Positions 27,419 to 35,558 of a stretch of DNA of 64,000 nucleotides are shown here, in pieces. The notes beneath the pieces were generated by a model. That model made no database searches, had not been told where the DNA came from, and was given only the letters and a program-made list of their open reading frames with translations. Each line of letters begins with the position of its first letter. Positions within the stretch are counted from its first letter, which is position 1. This stretch comes from JAVJUV01 sp040220415 (GTDB lineage: Bacteria; Pseudomonadota; Alphaproteobacteria; Rhodobacterales; Rhodobacteraceae). Where the stretch lies: contig JAVJUV010000119.1 in assembly GCA_040220415.1 (NCBI GenBank), positions 62,001 to 126,000 of the forward strand, read 5' to 3'. A program made the position numbers and the translations under genes.

Positions 27419-27527
27419 AGTTCCCTGTAGCCAACAGGAAGGGAACCGGGGTGTGGAGGCCCCGAATATCGGGCGCGGCTAAACACCCGAAGTCGTGGAG
27501 AAGGCGGCGCAGATGCACCGCCTTTTC
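27419..27527 (-). ncRNA. Structured pufX 3'-UTR RNA / possible dxs attenuator or PcrX-like sRNA
   Basis: Between the pufX stop and the terminator are several stems: AAGGCGG/CCGCCTT (27501-27507 with 27518-27524), GTTCCC/GGGAAC (27420-27425 with 27441-27446) and CGGGG/CCCCG (27447-27451 with 27460-27464). The terminator loop can form a pseudoknot with 27482-27488 (GGGTGTT with AACACCC), or a kissing pair with the loop at 27430-27435 (GTTGGC with GCCAAC). An sRNA, PcrX, is known from the pufX 3' UTR of R. sphaeroides. Function here is inferred. The plus strand also ends this element with a stem and TTTT (27523-27526), so an antisense RNA is possible. Confidence 0.5.
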
Positions 27528-27746
27528 CTATGTCAGCGCCGTTGTGATTGCCGCCCCGGTCTCCAGCGCCGCGAACGGATCTTCGGGCAGGAGGTTCGAG
27601 ATGGCAATCAGGGCGAAGATGAACAGGACCACTCCGAAGAAGACGAGCATGGCATAGATCGCCCCCATCGCCATCTGAGAGAAAATCCACATCCGAAGCG
27701 ACGGCTTGCTGTCGTCCAGATACCAGTGAGGATCTTTGTCAGCCAT
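27528..27746 (-). CDS. pufX: RC-LH1 core protein PufX
   Basis: 72-residue single-helix protein: polar N-terminus, membrane helix (AIYAMLVFFGVVLFIFALIA) and a short periplasmic tail. Position after pufM, length and the WxxxQMxxGAxYA pattern match PufX. PufX opens the LH1 ring so that quinone can leave the reaction centre, and it organises core dimers in some species. It shows only a GAxxA, not a GxxxG, at the helix start, so dimer formation is uncertain. GGAG lies before the ATG inside the pufM end. Its presence places the organism in or near the Rhodobacter-type lineage. Confidence 0.9.
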   Translation of the reverse strand: MADKDPHWYLDDSKPSLRMWIFSQMAMGAIYAMLVFFGVVLFIFALIAISNLLPEDPFAALETGAAITTALT

Positions 27747-27752
27747 ATCGCT

Positions 27753-28733
27753 TTACTCCTGTGGCGGTAGGTACGGTGTGAAGTCTTCGCTGGTCAGCGC
27801 CGGCACATAGTTTGCCTCGGCGCCATAGCCATGCTCCTGTGCCCAGACGAACCAGTTGTCGACAACCGTGCCTGTCAGCAGGATGCCGATGCCGCCCGTC
27901 AGGGTGCAGAGAACGGCGAACCACCAGGCCCAACGGTGAATGCCTTCCATTGTGGCGTTGAACCCCATGGTCCAGCGCCAGAACAGACCGGCCCGCTCGG
28001 ATGCCGTGCCGCGGTCATAAATCTGCTCCAGTTCGCGGTCGCCGCCCAGACGCGAGACCGCGAGGATGGTCGCCCCGTGCATCGCGAACAGCAGGGTCGA
28101 ACCATAGAGGAACACGATCGAGAGAGCGTGGAACGGGTTGTAGAACAGATTCCCGTAGGTCAGCGAAAACAGGTTCGTCCAGTCCAGATGCGGGAAAATG
28201 CCGTAGGGCACCGCCTCGGACCAGGATCCCATGAGAATCGGGCGGATGAGGCCCAGCACGAGGAACAGCCAGATCGCCGAGGCGAAAGCCCAGCAAACAT
28301 GCTTGCCCATCCCCAACTGGTCAGCCAGGACATAGGACCTGATCCACCAGCTGATGACACTTATAAGCAGGAAGAACGACGAAATCAGCCACAGGCCGCC
28401 TTCCCAGAGCGGCGCAAAGCCAAGTCCGTATTCCGGCGCGGGCGGCTCAAGCGCCATGTAGAACAGGTCGCGGAAAAAGACCCCGGGGCTGAAGCCGGCC
28501 TGAACCCAGAAGCTGATGCCGACCATGAAGAACCACAGACTGCCCGACAGCAGGGACAGGACGCCCCAAGGTCCGAGATAGACAGGACCCAACTGCGCAT
28601 TGCCCAACCAGCCCAAAAGCGGACTGAAGCTCGTGCCATTGGTGCGGTCGCCCAGGTCCACGTCCTCGACCATGCCCATTTCGGCCGGGCCCTGGACCTG
28701 AACCTGACTGAAGATATTGAAGTACTCAGCCAT
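27753..28733 (-). CDS. pufM: Photosynthetic reaction centre M subunit
   Basis: 326-residue five-helix RC subunit. The special-pair and accessory BChl ligands H202 and H182 and the iron ligands H219, E234 and H266 are all present and fall at the R. sphaeroides numbers. There is no C-terminal extension of the kind needed to bind a tetrahaem subunit, and pufC is absent after it. The start overlaps the pufL stop. The C-terminus FTPYLPPQE is slightly longer than in R. sphaeroides. Confidence 0.98.
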   Translation of the reverse strand: MAEYFNIFSQVQVQGPAEMGMVEDVDLGDRTNGTSFSPLLGWLGNAQLGPVYLGPWGVLSLLSGSLWFFMVGISFWVQAGFSPGVFFRDLFYMALEPPAPEYGLGFAPLWEGGLWLISSFFLLISVISWWIRSYVLADQLGMGKHVCWAFASAIWLFLVLGLIRPILMGSWSEAVPYGIFPHLDWTNLFSLTYGNLFYNPFHALSIVFLYGSTLLFAMHGATILAVSRLGGDRELEQIYDRGTASERAGLFWRWTMGFNATMEGIHRWAWWFAVLCTLTGGIGILLTGTVVDNWFVWAQEHGYGAEANYVPALTSEDFTPYLPPQE

Positions 28734-29574
28734 TGACGCCTCCCGGAAGATCAGCCCACCAGGGCAGTTGAATGTACCAATCCCACCACACGATCCACTG
28801 GTCGAACCAGATCGTGCCCGAGATCACGATGCAGACCGCGCTCCAGAAACCCGCGTTCAGGGCCAGAAGCAAACCCAGCCGGTGAATCCCGAGGGGTCCG
28901 ATCGAGTAGCCGATGAAGTCGCGGAAGAACGTGTCTTCGTGCTCGGGCAAACGGGCCGAATGGCCCTTGGCCGGGTTCGCCGCTGACAGGATCAGCGATC
29001 CGTGCAGGGCCAGCGCGAGTGTTGTCGTGAAGAACAACGATACAGCCAGCATGTGTGCCGGGTTGTAGTGGAAGTTCCCGTAAAGGTAGCCCGTGTAGCT
29101 TACCCAATCGAGATGGGACCAGATACCGTAGGGGAATGCGTGTCCCCACGCGCCCATGAGAACGGGACGGATCACGACAAGTGTCGTATAGGCGAAGATT
29201 GCGACGCCGAAAGCGATCGGAATGTGAAATCCGATCCCCAGCTTGCGGCAAATCTCGACTTCGCGCAGCGCCCAGCTGATGAAGGCTCCGTGCGCACAGA
29301 TCGTGATGATCTGCCAAAGGCCGCCTTCGGCCAGCGGTGCGGCGCCAAGCCCGTAGCTGATAGGCGGCGGGTTGACCGAAATCAGCCAGGGATTCCACGT
29401 GCCCTGAAGAGCCGCGGAATAGAAAACCAGGATGGTGCCCAATGCGGCGAAGAAAACCGTCGTGACACCGAAAAAGCCAACGAAGAAAGGTCCGACCCAG
29501 AAATCGAACATCTCGCCGCCGACAAGCGTGCCGCCGGGCACGCGATACTTCCGTTCGAAACTGAGCAAAGCCAT
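28726..29574 (-). CDS. pufL: Photosynthetic reaction centre L subunit
   Basis: 282-residue five-helix RC subunit. The ligands are H154 and H174 (bacteriochlorophylls) and H191 and H231 (non-haem iron), each shifted by one from R. sphaeroides. GGLWQIITICAHGAFISWAL is a typical block. A start ATG with GGAG-like purines follows the stable hairpin that separates it from pufA. It forms the L/M heterodimer carrying the primary charge separation. Confidence 0.98.
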   Translation of the reverse strand: MALLSFERKYRVPGGTLVGGEMFDFWVGPFFVGFFGVTTVFFAALGTILVFYSAALQGTWNPWLISVNPPPISYGLGAAPLAEGGLWQIITICAHGAFISWALREVEICRKLGIGFHIPIAFGVAIFAYTTLVVIRPVLMGAWGHAFPYGIWSHLDWVSYTGYLYGNFHYNPAHMLAVSLFFTTTLALALHGSLILSAANPAKGHSARLPEHEDTFFRDFIGYSIGPLGIHRLGLLLALNAGFWSAVCIVISGTIWFDQWIVWWDWYIQLPWWADLPGGVNG

Positions 29575-29599
29575 TTTGCTTCTCCGTATTCTCTGGATT

Positions 29600-29626
29600 G
29601 TCGCGGGCGACCGCGCCGCCCGCGAC
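29600..29626. promoter_or_regulatory. Intercistronic hairpin between pufA and pufL
   Basis: GTCGCGGGC (29600-29608) and GCCCGCGAC (29618-29626) form a 9-bp stem with a 9-base loop, 16 bases past the pufA stop, with no following U-run. The equivalent hairpin in Rhodobacter protects the pufBA segment from 3' decay, giving more LH1 than reaction centre. The same role is inferred here. Confidence 0.78.
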
Positions 29627-29642
29627 GTTTCTTAAACAACGA

Positions 29643-29810
29643 TCAGCCGTCAGAGGCTTCAGCCGCGAACGCGCGCTGAAACCAGTTGGTGTTCGGGTTG
29701 CTGAGCAGGACGAGGTGAATCATCGCTGCAAGCAGAAACAGGAAGACGCCCTGAGCCACGAAGACGCGACGGGGATCGAAGATCAGCCAGATCTTGTAGA
29801 ACTTTGACAT
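29643..29810 (-). CDS. pufA: Light-harvesting 1 alpha polypeptide
   Basis: 55-residue LH1 alpha chain. The N-terminus MSKFYKIWLIFDPRRVFVAQ is characteristic, and the BChl ligand is H32 in AAMIHLVLLS. One membrane helix. The start is set by a purine-rich GGAAGAGAAGAG directly before the ATG. It forms the alpha/beta pairs of the LH1 ring with PufB. The C-terminal tail FAAEASDG is short. Confidence 0.97.
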   Translation of the reverse strand: MSKFYKIWLIFDPRRVFVAQGVFLFLLAAMIHLVLLSNPNTNWFQRAFAAEASDG

Positions 29811-29822
29811 CTCTTCTCTTCC

Positions 29823-29981
29823 TTAGTTCCAGTTGAACCAGGGCAGCCAAATGTACGTGAGGATGTGAGCCACCAGCGCAATGCCGACAAAGACCCACAG
29901 ACCGCTCATGTACACAGAATGGAGCTCCTGCGCCTGATCGTCAGTGAGACCTGTAAAAGACAGGTCGGTTCTATCAGCCAT
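29823..29981 (-). CDS. pufB: Light-harvesting 1 beta polypeptide
   Basis: 52-residue LH1 beta chain. A polar N-terminus (MADRTDLSFTGLTDDQAQEL) is followed by the conserved H21 and the BChl ligand H39 in VAHILTYIWLPWF. GGAGG lies 5 bases before the ATG. pufA follows 12 bases on. The final residues WFNWN contain a Trp commonly seen near the C-terminus of beta chains. Confidence 0.97.
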   Translation of the reverse strand: MADRTDLSFTGLTDDQAQELHSVYMSGLWVFVGIALVAHILTYIWLPWFNWN

Positions 29982-30007
29982 TAAATCCTCCGGATCTCAG
30001 ACTGACG

Positions 30008-30046
30008 CCGCGTCCCCCGCGGCCGGGTTCCGTTGGGGTTCACCCC
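30008..30046 (-). promoter_or_regulatory. Hairpins in the pufQ-pufB intercistronic region
   Basis: The 113-base gap between pufQ and pufB can form CCGCG/CGCGG (30008-30012 with 30018-30022) and GGGG-TTCA-CCCC (30035-30046). In Rhodobacter this region contains RNase E processing sites that release the stable pufBA mRNA. The processing itself cannot be read here. Confidence 0.45.
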
Positions 30047-30094
30047 CTCGGGTATCTGCCTGCCTTTTGGCCGGCAAATCTTGCAGACCGCTGT

Positions 30095-30325
30095 TCAGGC
30101 GGCAAAAATCATGGGCGTGATGATCCGGGCCTGGCTCCAGGCGCGGGCCATCGGACCCTTCTGTTTCAACGAACCGGAGCGAACCACGCTCAAAGCCCAG
30201 GTCAGCGTCGCCAGCGGCAACGTGGCGAGGAAGATGATCGCGAAATAAACCGCGAACTCGGTGGTCGGCTTCTTTGCCAGCCGCGCCTCTGCGGACATCG
30301 GCAGGTCGATGGTGTGGTCGCTCAT
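30095..30325 (-). CDS. pufQ: Bacteriochlorophyll synthesis/assembly protein PufQ
   Basis: 76-residue protein with one membrane segment (FAVYFAIIFLATLPLATLTW) and a basic C-terminal part KGPMARAWSQARIITPMIFA, both typical of PufQ. It is required for normal bacteriochlorophyll formation in R. capsulatus; the mechanism, perhaps carrying or presenting a pigment intermediate, is unsettled. Its ATG overlaps the bchZ stop (ATGA), so the bch and puf transcripts are translationally linked, the usual superoperon junction. Confidence 0.92.
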   Translation of the reverse strand: MSDHTIDLPMSAEARLAKKPTTEFAVYFAIIFLATLPLATLTWALSVVRSGSLKQKGPMARAWSQARIITPMIFAA

Positions 30326-31794
30326 GTGCGTCCTCCCTTGGTGATATTCAGTCCGCTCAGCCCCTCGACGGTTTCGCGAACGACACGCTCGGCGCCGGCC
30401 TCCAGGGCCGCTTTCTCTGCGGCATCGCGAAGAGTCTTGGCTGCGGAAATTCTGGTCAGAATCGGATGCTCGGCCACGATCCGGTCAAGTGCCGCCTGCG
30501 CATCCGCGTCCCACGGGAAATCGCGGCGCAATGTTGTCGGCGTGGCCTTTGCGCTGTCCATCTCCGAGCCCAGAGGCAGGATGTGAAACAACGCGTCGAA
30601 GAGACCGTTGCAGATCTCCTGAACAAGATAGGTCGCACCGGCATAGCCCATGAAAGGCGTGCCGGTGGCCCGACGGATCGCGGCACCCGGGAAGCTGGCG
30701 GGCATGAAGGACGGACGCGGGCCATGACCCGCAACGCCCTCGGCCATATACATCTTTTCGTTGATCGAGCCCATCACGACCAAAGGCCGCTTTTGCTGGA
30801 TCAGCGCGCGAACCTCGTCGTTGTTGGTCTTTTTGCCGGCGCAGCGCGCGACCGCGAAAGCGCAGGGAAGTCCCAGATCATCTTCCAGGAACAGTCGCAC
30901 CCCGCGTGCGTAAGTCTCGTTGGCCACGATCCCGAAACTGGCCGTAGCAAAGAAATCCTGGGTAACCGAGCGCCAGAGATCCCAGACCGGCTTGATCGTC
31001 GAGTGCTTTTCACGCGCGATGAATGGCTCGGGATCGAGCTCCAGAAGATCGCCCAGCTTGCGCAGAAAAAGAGTCGTCGACTCGATCCCGATGGGCGCCT
31101 GAAGATAGGGTTTTCCCAGAACCTCGCAAAGGCCACGTCCGAATTCACGGTACATGCAGATGTTCACGTCCGAGTTCACGAGGTTGCGCATCTCGGCCAG
31201 ATGTGCGCCAAGCGGCATTACCATGTTTACTTCGGCGCCGATGCCCTCGACCAACCGGCGGATCTCGTGCAGATCGGACGGCATGTTGAACGTGCCGTAC
31301 ATCGGACCAAGAATGTTGACCCTTGGCTTTGCGCCATCTTCCCGCTTCTTCTCGGGCGGCATGCGCCCCTTCGTCATGCCGAATTCGGTGAAAATCCAGG
31401 TCATCGCCCGATCCGCGGCTTCCCACTGGTCCTCGTCGATTGTGCGGGGCAGAAAGCGTTGAATATTCGTGCCCATAGGTGTCACGCCGCCGCCGATCAT
31501 CTCGGCGATCGAGCCCGTCACGACGACCGCCGGAAGCGCCGGGTCAAGAACCCCCCAAGCCCGCTTCATCGCACCTTCGGTGCCGTCGCGTCCCAGTTCT
31601 TCCTCGCCCAGTCCCGTCACGACGATCGGCAGTTCATGAGGCGGAAGCGCATCGGTATAATGAAGAACCGAAGTAACAGGCAGGTTCTCACAACCCACCG
31701 GCCCATCGATGACGACCTGAAGTCCCTTTACCGCGGCAAAGGCGTAGACTGCACCCCAATAACCGCCCGCCCTGTCATGATCCTGGATCAGCAT
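30322..31794 (-). CDS. bchZ: Chlorophyllide a reductase subunit Z
   Basis: 490-residue NifK-like subunit of the enzyme that reduces ring B, the step unique to bacteriochlorophyll. The N-terminal QDHDRAGGYWGAVYAFAAVK and VVIDGPVGCENLPVTSVLHY are hallmarks. The ATG at 31792-31794 gives the family length. A TTG six codons earlier is possible but poorer. A 70-base gap follows the bchY stop and encodes no convincing peptide. It works with BchX and BchY in the same operon. Confidence 0.96.
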   Translation of the reverse strand: MLIQDHDRAGGYWGAVYAFAAVKGLQVVIDGPVGCENLPVTSVLHYTDALPPHELPIVVTGLGEEELGRDGTEGAMKRAWGVLDPALPAVVVTGSIAEMIGGGVTPMGTNIQRFLPRTIDEDQWEAADRAMTWIFTEFGMTKGRMPPEKKREDGAKPRVNILGPMYGTFNMPSDLHEIRRLVEGIGAEVNMVMPLGAHLAEMRNLVNSDVNICMYREFGRGLCEVLGKPYLQAPIGIESTTLFLRKLGDLLELDPEPFIAREKHSTIKPVWDLWRSVTQDFFATASFGIVANETYARGVRLFLEDDLGLPCAFAVARCAGKKTNNDEVRALIQQKRPLVVMGSINEKMYMAEGVAGHGPRPSFMPASFPGAAIRRATGTPFMGYAGATYLVQEICNGLFDALFHILPLGSEMDSAKATPTTLRRDFPWDADAQAALDRIVAEHPILTRISAAKTLRDAAEKAALEAGAERVVRETVEGLSGLNITKGGRT

Positions 31795-31864
31795 GGCGAC
31801 ATCCCCAGGCAACGCACCGAAGACATGGGGCAGAAGAGTTGCTGCAAGGCTGCGGAAAGGCGGG

Positions 31865-33424
31865 TCATATCATTTGCTCCGCCGCGGCAGCCCGTGCCTG
31901 CTTGTCCAGTTTCTTCTGGTGCTGTGCGCGGAAATCCGGGCGCAGATTGGGATCTCCTTCCCAGACACCGGCCGTGTCCTCGGCTCCGACGCCCTCGAAG
32001 AAGGCCTTCATCCGGTCCATGCGGCCCTTGTTCGAAATCGCGGCATTGATCACTTCGGCCAGCGACCCCGCGCCTGCCGGACCCATCATGGGACGCGCAG
32101 AGATGAGGTTGGTGAAATACAGTGACGGAATGCCCAATTCCTTGCCCTTCTGAACGACAGGTGTCGTGCCGATGGCAAGGTCCGGTTTGACCCCTTCCAT
32201 GGCGGCAAGATCGTCTTCCAGAGAAGCGCGATACTTTACTTTGCAGCCATGCGCCTCAAGCCACTCGCGATCCCACGCTGATTGCGGCGTCTTCGGGCAG
32301 GCGGTGCCGACATAAGGCACGTCCGCGCCGGATTCGATCAGCAGGCGCGCAACCAGAAGTTCCGACCCCTCATAGCCGGAAAGCGTGACCGTGCCCTTGA
32401 TCGGCGTCGCGGCAAGTGCCCCTCTGGTCGCGGCAACGAACATGTTCTGTGCCGCGGCAACCTTGTCGGCGGCAAGCCCGAAGGCATCGCCAATGCCGGC
32501 CAGCCAGTTCGCGACGCCATCGGCGCCCACCGGGGCAGACCCTACGATCGGACGGCCCGCAGCGGTGAACTCGCGCATGGCGGCGGTATAAAACGGGTGG
32601 ATCGCGGCAACCGCGCCGCAGTCGAGCGCGGCATAGAGTTCACGCCATTCGCGGGCCGGAATGACCGGACCGGCCGCAAGTCCCAAAGGCTCAAGCATCT
32701 GACCGATGACCATCGGATCCGCCGGGAACATCTCACCCAGCATGGCGACGGTCGGTCGATCCGACTTGCCGCCTTCGGGTGCCTGGACAGGACCGGCCTC
32801 GGCTTCTTTTCGTGCGTAGTTCAGCATCGCCCCGGCCAGCACATCCTTTGCTTCGGCGTGCGTTGGGATGCCGAAGCCCGGCACGTCTATGCCGACGATA
32901 CGGACCCCGTTGATTTCATCGGGCAGAAGACGAAGGGGAACGCCGGAAGCGGTAGGCACGCAAAGGTTGGTGACGACGATGGCGTCGTAGCGGTCCGGAT
33001 CAGCCATATCATGGACCGCCTCGCGGATATCCTCGAAGAGCTTGCCCGTGACCAGCGTTTCCGAATTGAACGGTACATAGCCCACCGACCTGCGCGCACC
33101 GTAGAAATGCGAGACAAAGGTCAGGCCGTAGACGCAGCAGGCCGAACCCGACAAAACGGTAGCCACCCGACGCATCCGCAGACCGACGCGCAGCGAGCCG
33201 AAGGCCGGGCACATGGACTGCGGCTTGTCGTGGGGGCCTTGCGGATAGTCTGCCGCATACTGGTCAAGAATGTCGGACTTGCCCGCCAGGCGAGCGGCGG
33301 CCGCCATCTCGGCGGCGCCGGCGTGGCATCCCATGCCGTCGCCACCCGCCAGATCAGGTGCCCGGGATTGGCCTTGGATCACGTCGGCATCTGCCGCGCC
33401 GTCATATGTGACTTCGTCGGTCAA
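31865..33424 (-). CDS. bchY: Chlorophyllide a reductase subunit Y
   Basis: 519-residue NifD-like subunit. Cluster-binding cysteines are in QSMCPAFGSLR and GSACCVYGLTFVSHFYGARR. The likely start is TTG at 33422-33424, with GGAGACC upstream and a TTGA overlap with the small ORF stop; an ATG at 33334 would give a shorter form beginning MGCHAG. The family often has about 490-500 residues, so either start is plausible. The partner of BchZ. Confidence 0.93.
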   Translation of the reverse strand: MTDEVTYDGAADADVIQGQSRAPDLAGGDGMGCHAGAAEMAAAARLAGKSDILDQYAADYPQGPHDKPQSMCPAFGSLRVGLRMRRVATVLSGSACCVYGLTFVSHFYGARRSVGYVPFNSETLVTGKLFEDIREAVHDMADPDRYDAIVVTNLCVPTASGVPLRLLPDEINGVRIVGIDVPGFGIPTHAEAKDVLAGAMLNYARKEAEAGPVQAPEGGKSDRPTVAMLGEMFPADPMVIGQMLEPLGLAAGPVIPAREWRELYAALDCGAVAAIHPFYTAAMREFTAAGRPIVGSAPVGADGVANWLAGIGDAFGLAADKVAAAQNMFVAATRGALAATPIKGTVTLSGYEGSELLVARLLIESGADVPYVGTACPKTPQSAWDREWLEAHGCKVKYRASLEDDLAAMEGVKPDLAIGTTPVVQKGKELGIPSLYFTNLISARPMMGPAGAGSLAEVINAAISNKGRMDRMKAFFEGVGAEDTAGVWEGDPNLRPDFRAQHQKKLDKQARAAAAEQMI

Positions 33425-33573
33425 TGCAGGGTCTCCGTCATGTCCTTGCTGACGAGATGCGATGTGCGGATGTCCCAAAGCAGGTTCCGCAGGCGATCGG
33501 GGTCTGTCTTGGACAACATCTCGCGCACCTGCTGCAGCACTTCCTCGCGGGGCTTTTGCTCAGGCGTCGTCAT
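33421..33573 (-). CDS. Unlisted 50-residue ORF between bchX and bchY
   Basis: Runs from ATG at 33571-33573 to TGA at 33423-33421 and encodes a small, charged, probably helical protein (MTTPEQKPREEVLQQVREML, then SKTDPDRLRNLLWDIRTSHL). No membrane segment, no Cys. A very strong SD, GGAGGTGATCT, lies directly before the ATG inside the bchX end; the ORF overlaps the last 14 bases of bchX. Its stop overlaps the bchY start (TTGA). This coupling suggests it is translated. I know no family for it. It could serve chlorophyllide reductase assembly, or only couple bchX to bchY translation. Confidence 0.68.
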   Translation of the reverse strand: MTTPEQKPREEVLQQVREMLSKTDPDRLRNLLWDIRTSHLVSKDMTETLH

Positions 33574-34561
33574 AGATCACCTCCAGCGAGTCTTTCGGGG
33601 CCGCGTTCTTGCCGCGCATGTCCATGTCCGTGGCCGGTTCGAGAACGTAGTCGCCGCCGGTATCCTTGCTGTCGAAGAGGGCCAGCAATCCATCCTGGTC
33701 AAGCGGCGCGGGCCGGATCGGGGGGGCGGCCGCAACGGCATCGCCGAGACCGGCAAACAGCGCGCCCCATTCTGATTCCGCCGTGCCAACGATCTGGTAA
33801 TTCGCCGACTTCTTGCGCAGGTCGTCGTTCTGCGGGATCGAGGCAAGGATCGGAATATCGACCGCCTCGGCGAAAGCCTGTGCCTCACCCGAGCCATCAT
33901 CCTTGTTGATCACAAGGCCCGCGACGCCGACGTTGCCACCTAGCTTGCGGAAGTATTCGACCGCCGAGCAGACATTGTTGGCCACGTAAAGCGACTGAAG
34001 ATCATTCGACGCGACAAGGATGACTTTCTGCGCCATGTCGCGGGCGATCGGCAAGCCGAAGCCGCCGCAAACGACGTCGCCGAGGAAATCCAGAAGGACA
34101 TAGTCGAAGTCCCAGTCGTGGAAGCCCAGCTTCTCCAGAAGTTCGAAACCATGGATGATGCCGCGTCCGCCGCAGCCCCTGCCGACTTCGGGACCGCCAA
34201 GTTCCATTGCGAACACGCCGCCCCGCTTGAAGCAGACGTCGCCGATCTTGACCTCTTCGCCCGCAAGCTTCTTCTTGGTCGAGGTCTCGATGATGGTCGG
34301 GCAGGCCTTGCCGCCGAATAGAAGGCTTGTCGTGTCCGATTTCGGATCGCAGCCGATGAGCAGCACGCGCTTGCCTTGTTCGGCCATCATGTGGCTGAGA
34401 TTGGCCAGCGTGAACGACTTGCCGATCCCGCCCTTGCCATAGATCGCGATGATCTGCGTTTTCTTCGTGGGTTCGGCAACCGGAATTTCGTCAAGCTCCA
34501 TTGCAGCTTCGTCGCGCAGGCGCTGGTCGAATTCCTTCAGGTTGGGGACTTCGTCCTTCAT
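33560..34561 (-). CDS. bchX: Chlorophyllide a reductase iron-sulfur subunit X
   Basis: 333-residue NifH-like ATPase; the length equals that of R. capsulatus BchX. P-loop AIYGKGGIGKSFTLANLSHM near residue 45. Cluster cysteines lie in GDVCFKRGG and GDVVCGGFGLP. The ATG at 34559-34561 overlaps the bchC stop as ATGA. It transfers electrons to BchYZ for reduction of the C7-C8 bond of chlorophyllide a. The C-terminus overlaps the small ORF. Confidence 0.97.
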   Translation of the reverse strand: MKDEVPNLKEFDQRLRDEAAMELDEIPVAEPTKKTQIIAIYGKGGIGKSFTLANLSHMMAEQGKRVLLIGCDPKSDTTSLLFGGKACPTIIETSTKKKLAGEEVKIGDVCFKRGGVFAMELGGPEVGRGCGGRGIIHGFELLEKLGFHDWDFDYVLLDFLGDVVCGGFGLPIARDMAQKVILVASNDLQSLYVANNVCSAVEYFRKLGGNVGVAGLVINKDDGSGEAQAFAEAVDIPILASIPQNDDLRKKSANYQIVGTAESEWGALFAGLGDAVAAAPPIRPAPLDQDGLLALFDSKDTGGDYVLEPATDMDMRGKNAAPKDSLEVIYDDA

Positions 34562-35499
34562 GCTTGGCCTTCCCATTCGAGGATCATTTTGAGGCAGTCC
34601 GGATCACGAAATGCCGTCGGATACGCCAGGACCGCTTCCGCGGCCGGGCGTGTATGCGTGACAAGGCCGTCAAGCGAAAGCATCCCCGCTTCGACCAGTT
34701 CGCGGGTGGCGACCAGATCGTCGGCCGTCCACTCGGCTGCGATGCGGAAACGCGCCTCTTTCATGAAGGCCGGAGGGAACGCGAACTTGACATCGTCGGC
34801 ATAGAACCCGGCCAGAACGATTTCGCCGCCCTTGCAGATACGCCCCATAAGCATGTTCAGAACATCGGGCGCGCCGGATGCATCGTAGATCGTGCGGTAG
34901 TCACGGCGCGTATCGTCATCCGGATGCAAGACCTGATAGCCCTTGGCGCCGGTCTGGCGGTTCTCGTCGATCTCCCAGACCACCGGAGGTGGCGCGCCGG
35001 CTGCGATGGTGATGCGCGCAAGCAGGCGACCAAGCACGCCGTGCCCGACGATAAGCTCGGGCATGGCCTTGCCAAGCCCCGCCATCGCGTGCCTTGCAGT
35101 CGCCGCCAGCGCCAGAAGCGCGCCCTCGGCGCCCAGGCCCTTGTCGATTCGTACGGCGCGCGACGCCGGCGTGACCAATCGGGCAGTTGCCGCGCCGAAA
35201 AGACCGCGCGCGCCTTCATAACAGTTCGCGCCAGGAACGAAGACCCGATCACCGGGAACCAGATTGGTCGAGCGACCCGCCTCGACGACCTCGCCGGCGG
35301 CCTCGTAGCCCGGCACAAGAGGGTATCCCATGCCCGGAAACGGCGGCATGTTCCCCTGCCAGAAGAGTTTTTCCGTTCCCGTCGATATGCCGGAATGCGT
35401 GATCTCGACGACGATATCTGCATCGGAAGGCTCGATAAGGCCAAGCTGACCAAGAGCTATATTCTCGGGCCCCGATAGTATGACGGCCGTTGTATCCAC
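34558..35499 (-). CDS. bchC: Bacteriochlorophyllide a dehydrogenase (BchC)
   Basis: 313-residue MDR-type dehydrogenase that oxidises the C3 hydroxyethyl group made by BchF to acetyl. Blocks seen: GISTGTEKLFWQGNMPPFPG and MGYPLVPGYEAAGEVVEAGR. I chose GTG at 35497-35499 (reading as M-D-T-T-A-V-I-L-S-G-P), because GGGGAG lies 5 bases before it. A GTG two codons earlier is too close to the SD. First gene of the bchC-X-Y-Z-puf transcript; tandem PpsR sites lie 60-103 bases upstream. Confidence 0.93.
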   Translation of the reverse strand: MDTTAVILSGPENIALGQLGLIEPSDADIVVEITHSGISTGTEKLFWQGNMPPFPGMGYPLVPGYEAAGEVVEAGRSTNLVPGDRVFVPGANCYEGARGLFGAATARLVTPASRAVRIDKGLGAEGALLALAATARHAMAGLGKAMPELIVGHGVLGRLLARITIAAGAPPPVVWEIDENRQTGAKGYQVLHPDDDTRRDYRTIYDASGAPDVLNMLMGRICKGGEIVLAGFYADDVKFAFPPAFMKEARFRIAAEWTADDLVATRELVEAGMLSLDGLVTHTRPAAEAVLAYPTAFRDPDCLKMILEWEGQA

Positions 35500-35558
35500 G
35501 TTCACTCCCCAGCCGCGGCCCGCCTGTCATGAGACTCGCTTCGCGGCATATCCGATAC

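Noticed and set aside
31795..31864. Possible N-terminal extension of BchZ or a tiny ORF in the bchY-bchZ gap
   Set aside because: No start codon with SD gives a sensible product; the ATG at 31794 already gives the usual 490 residues.
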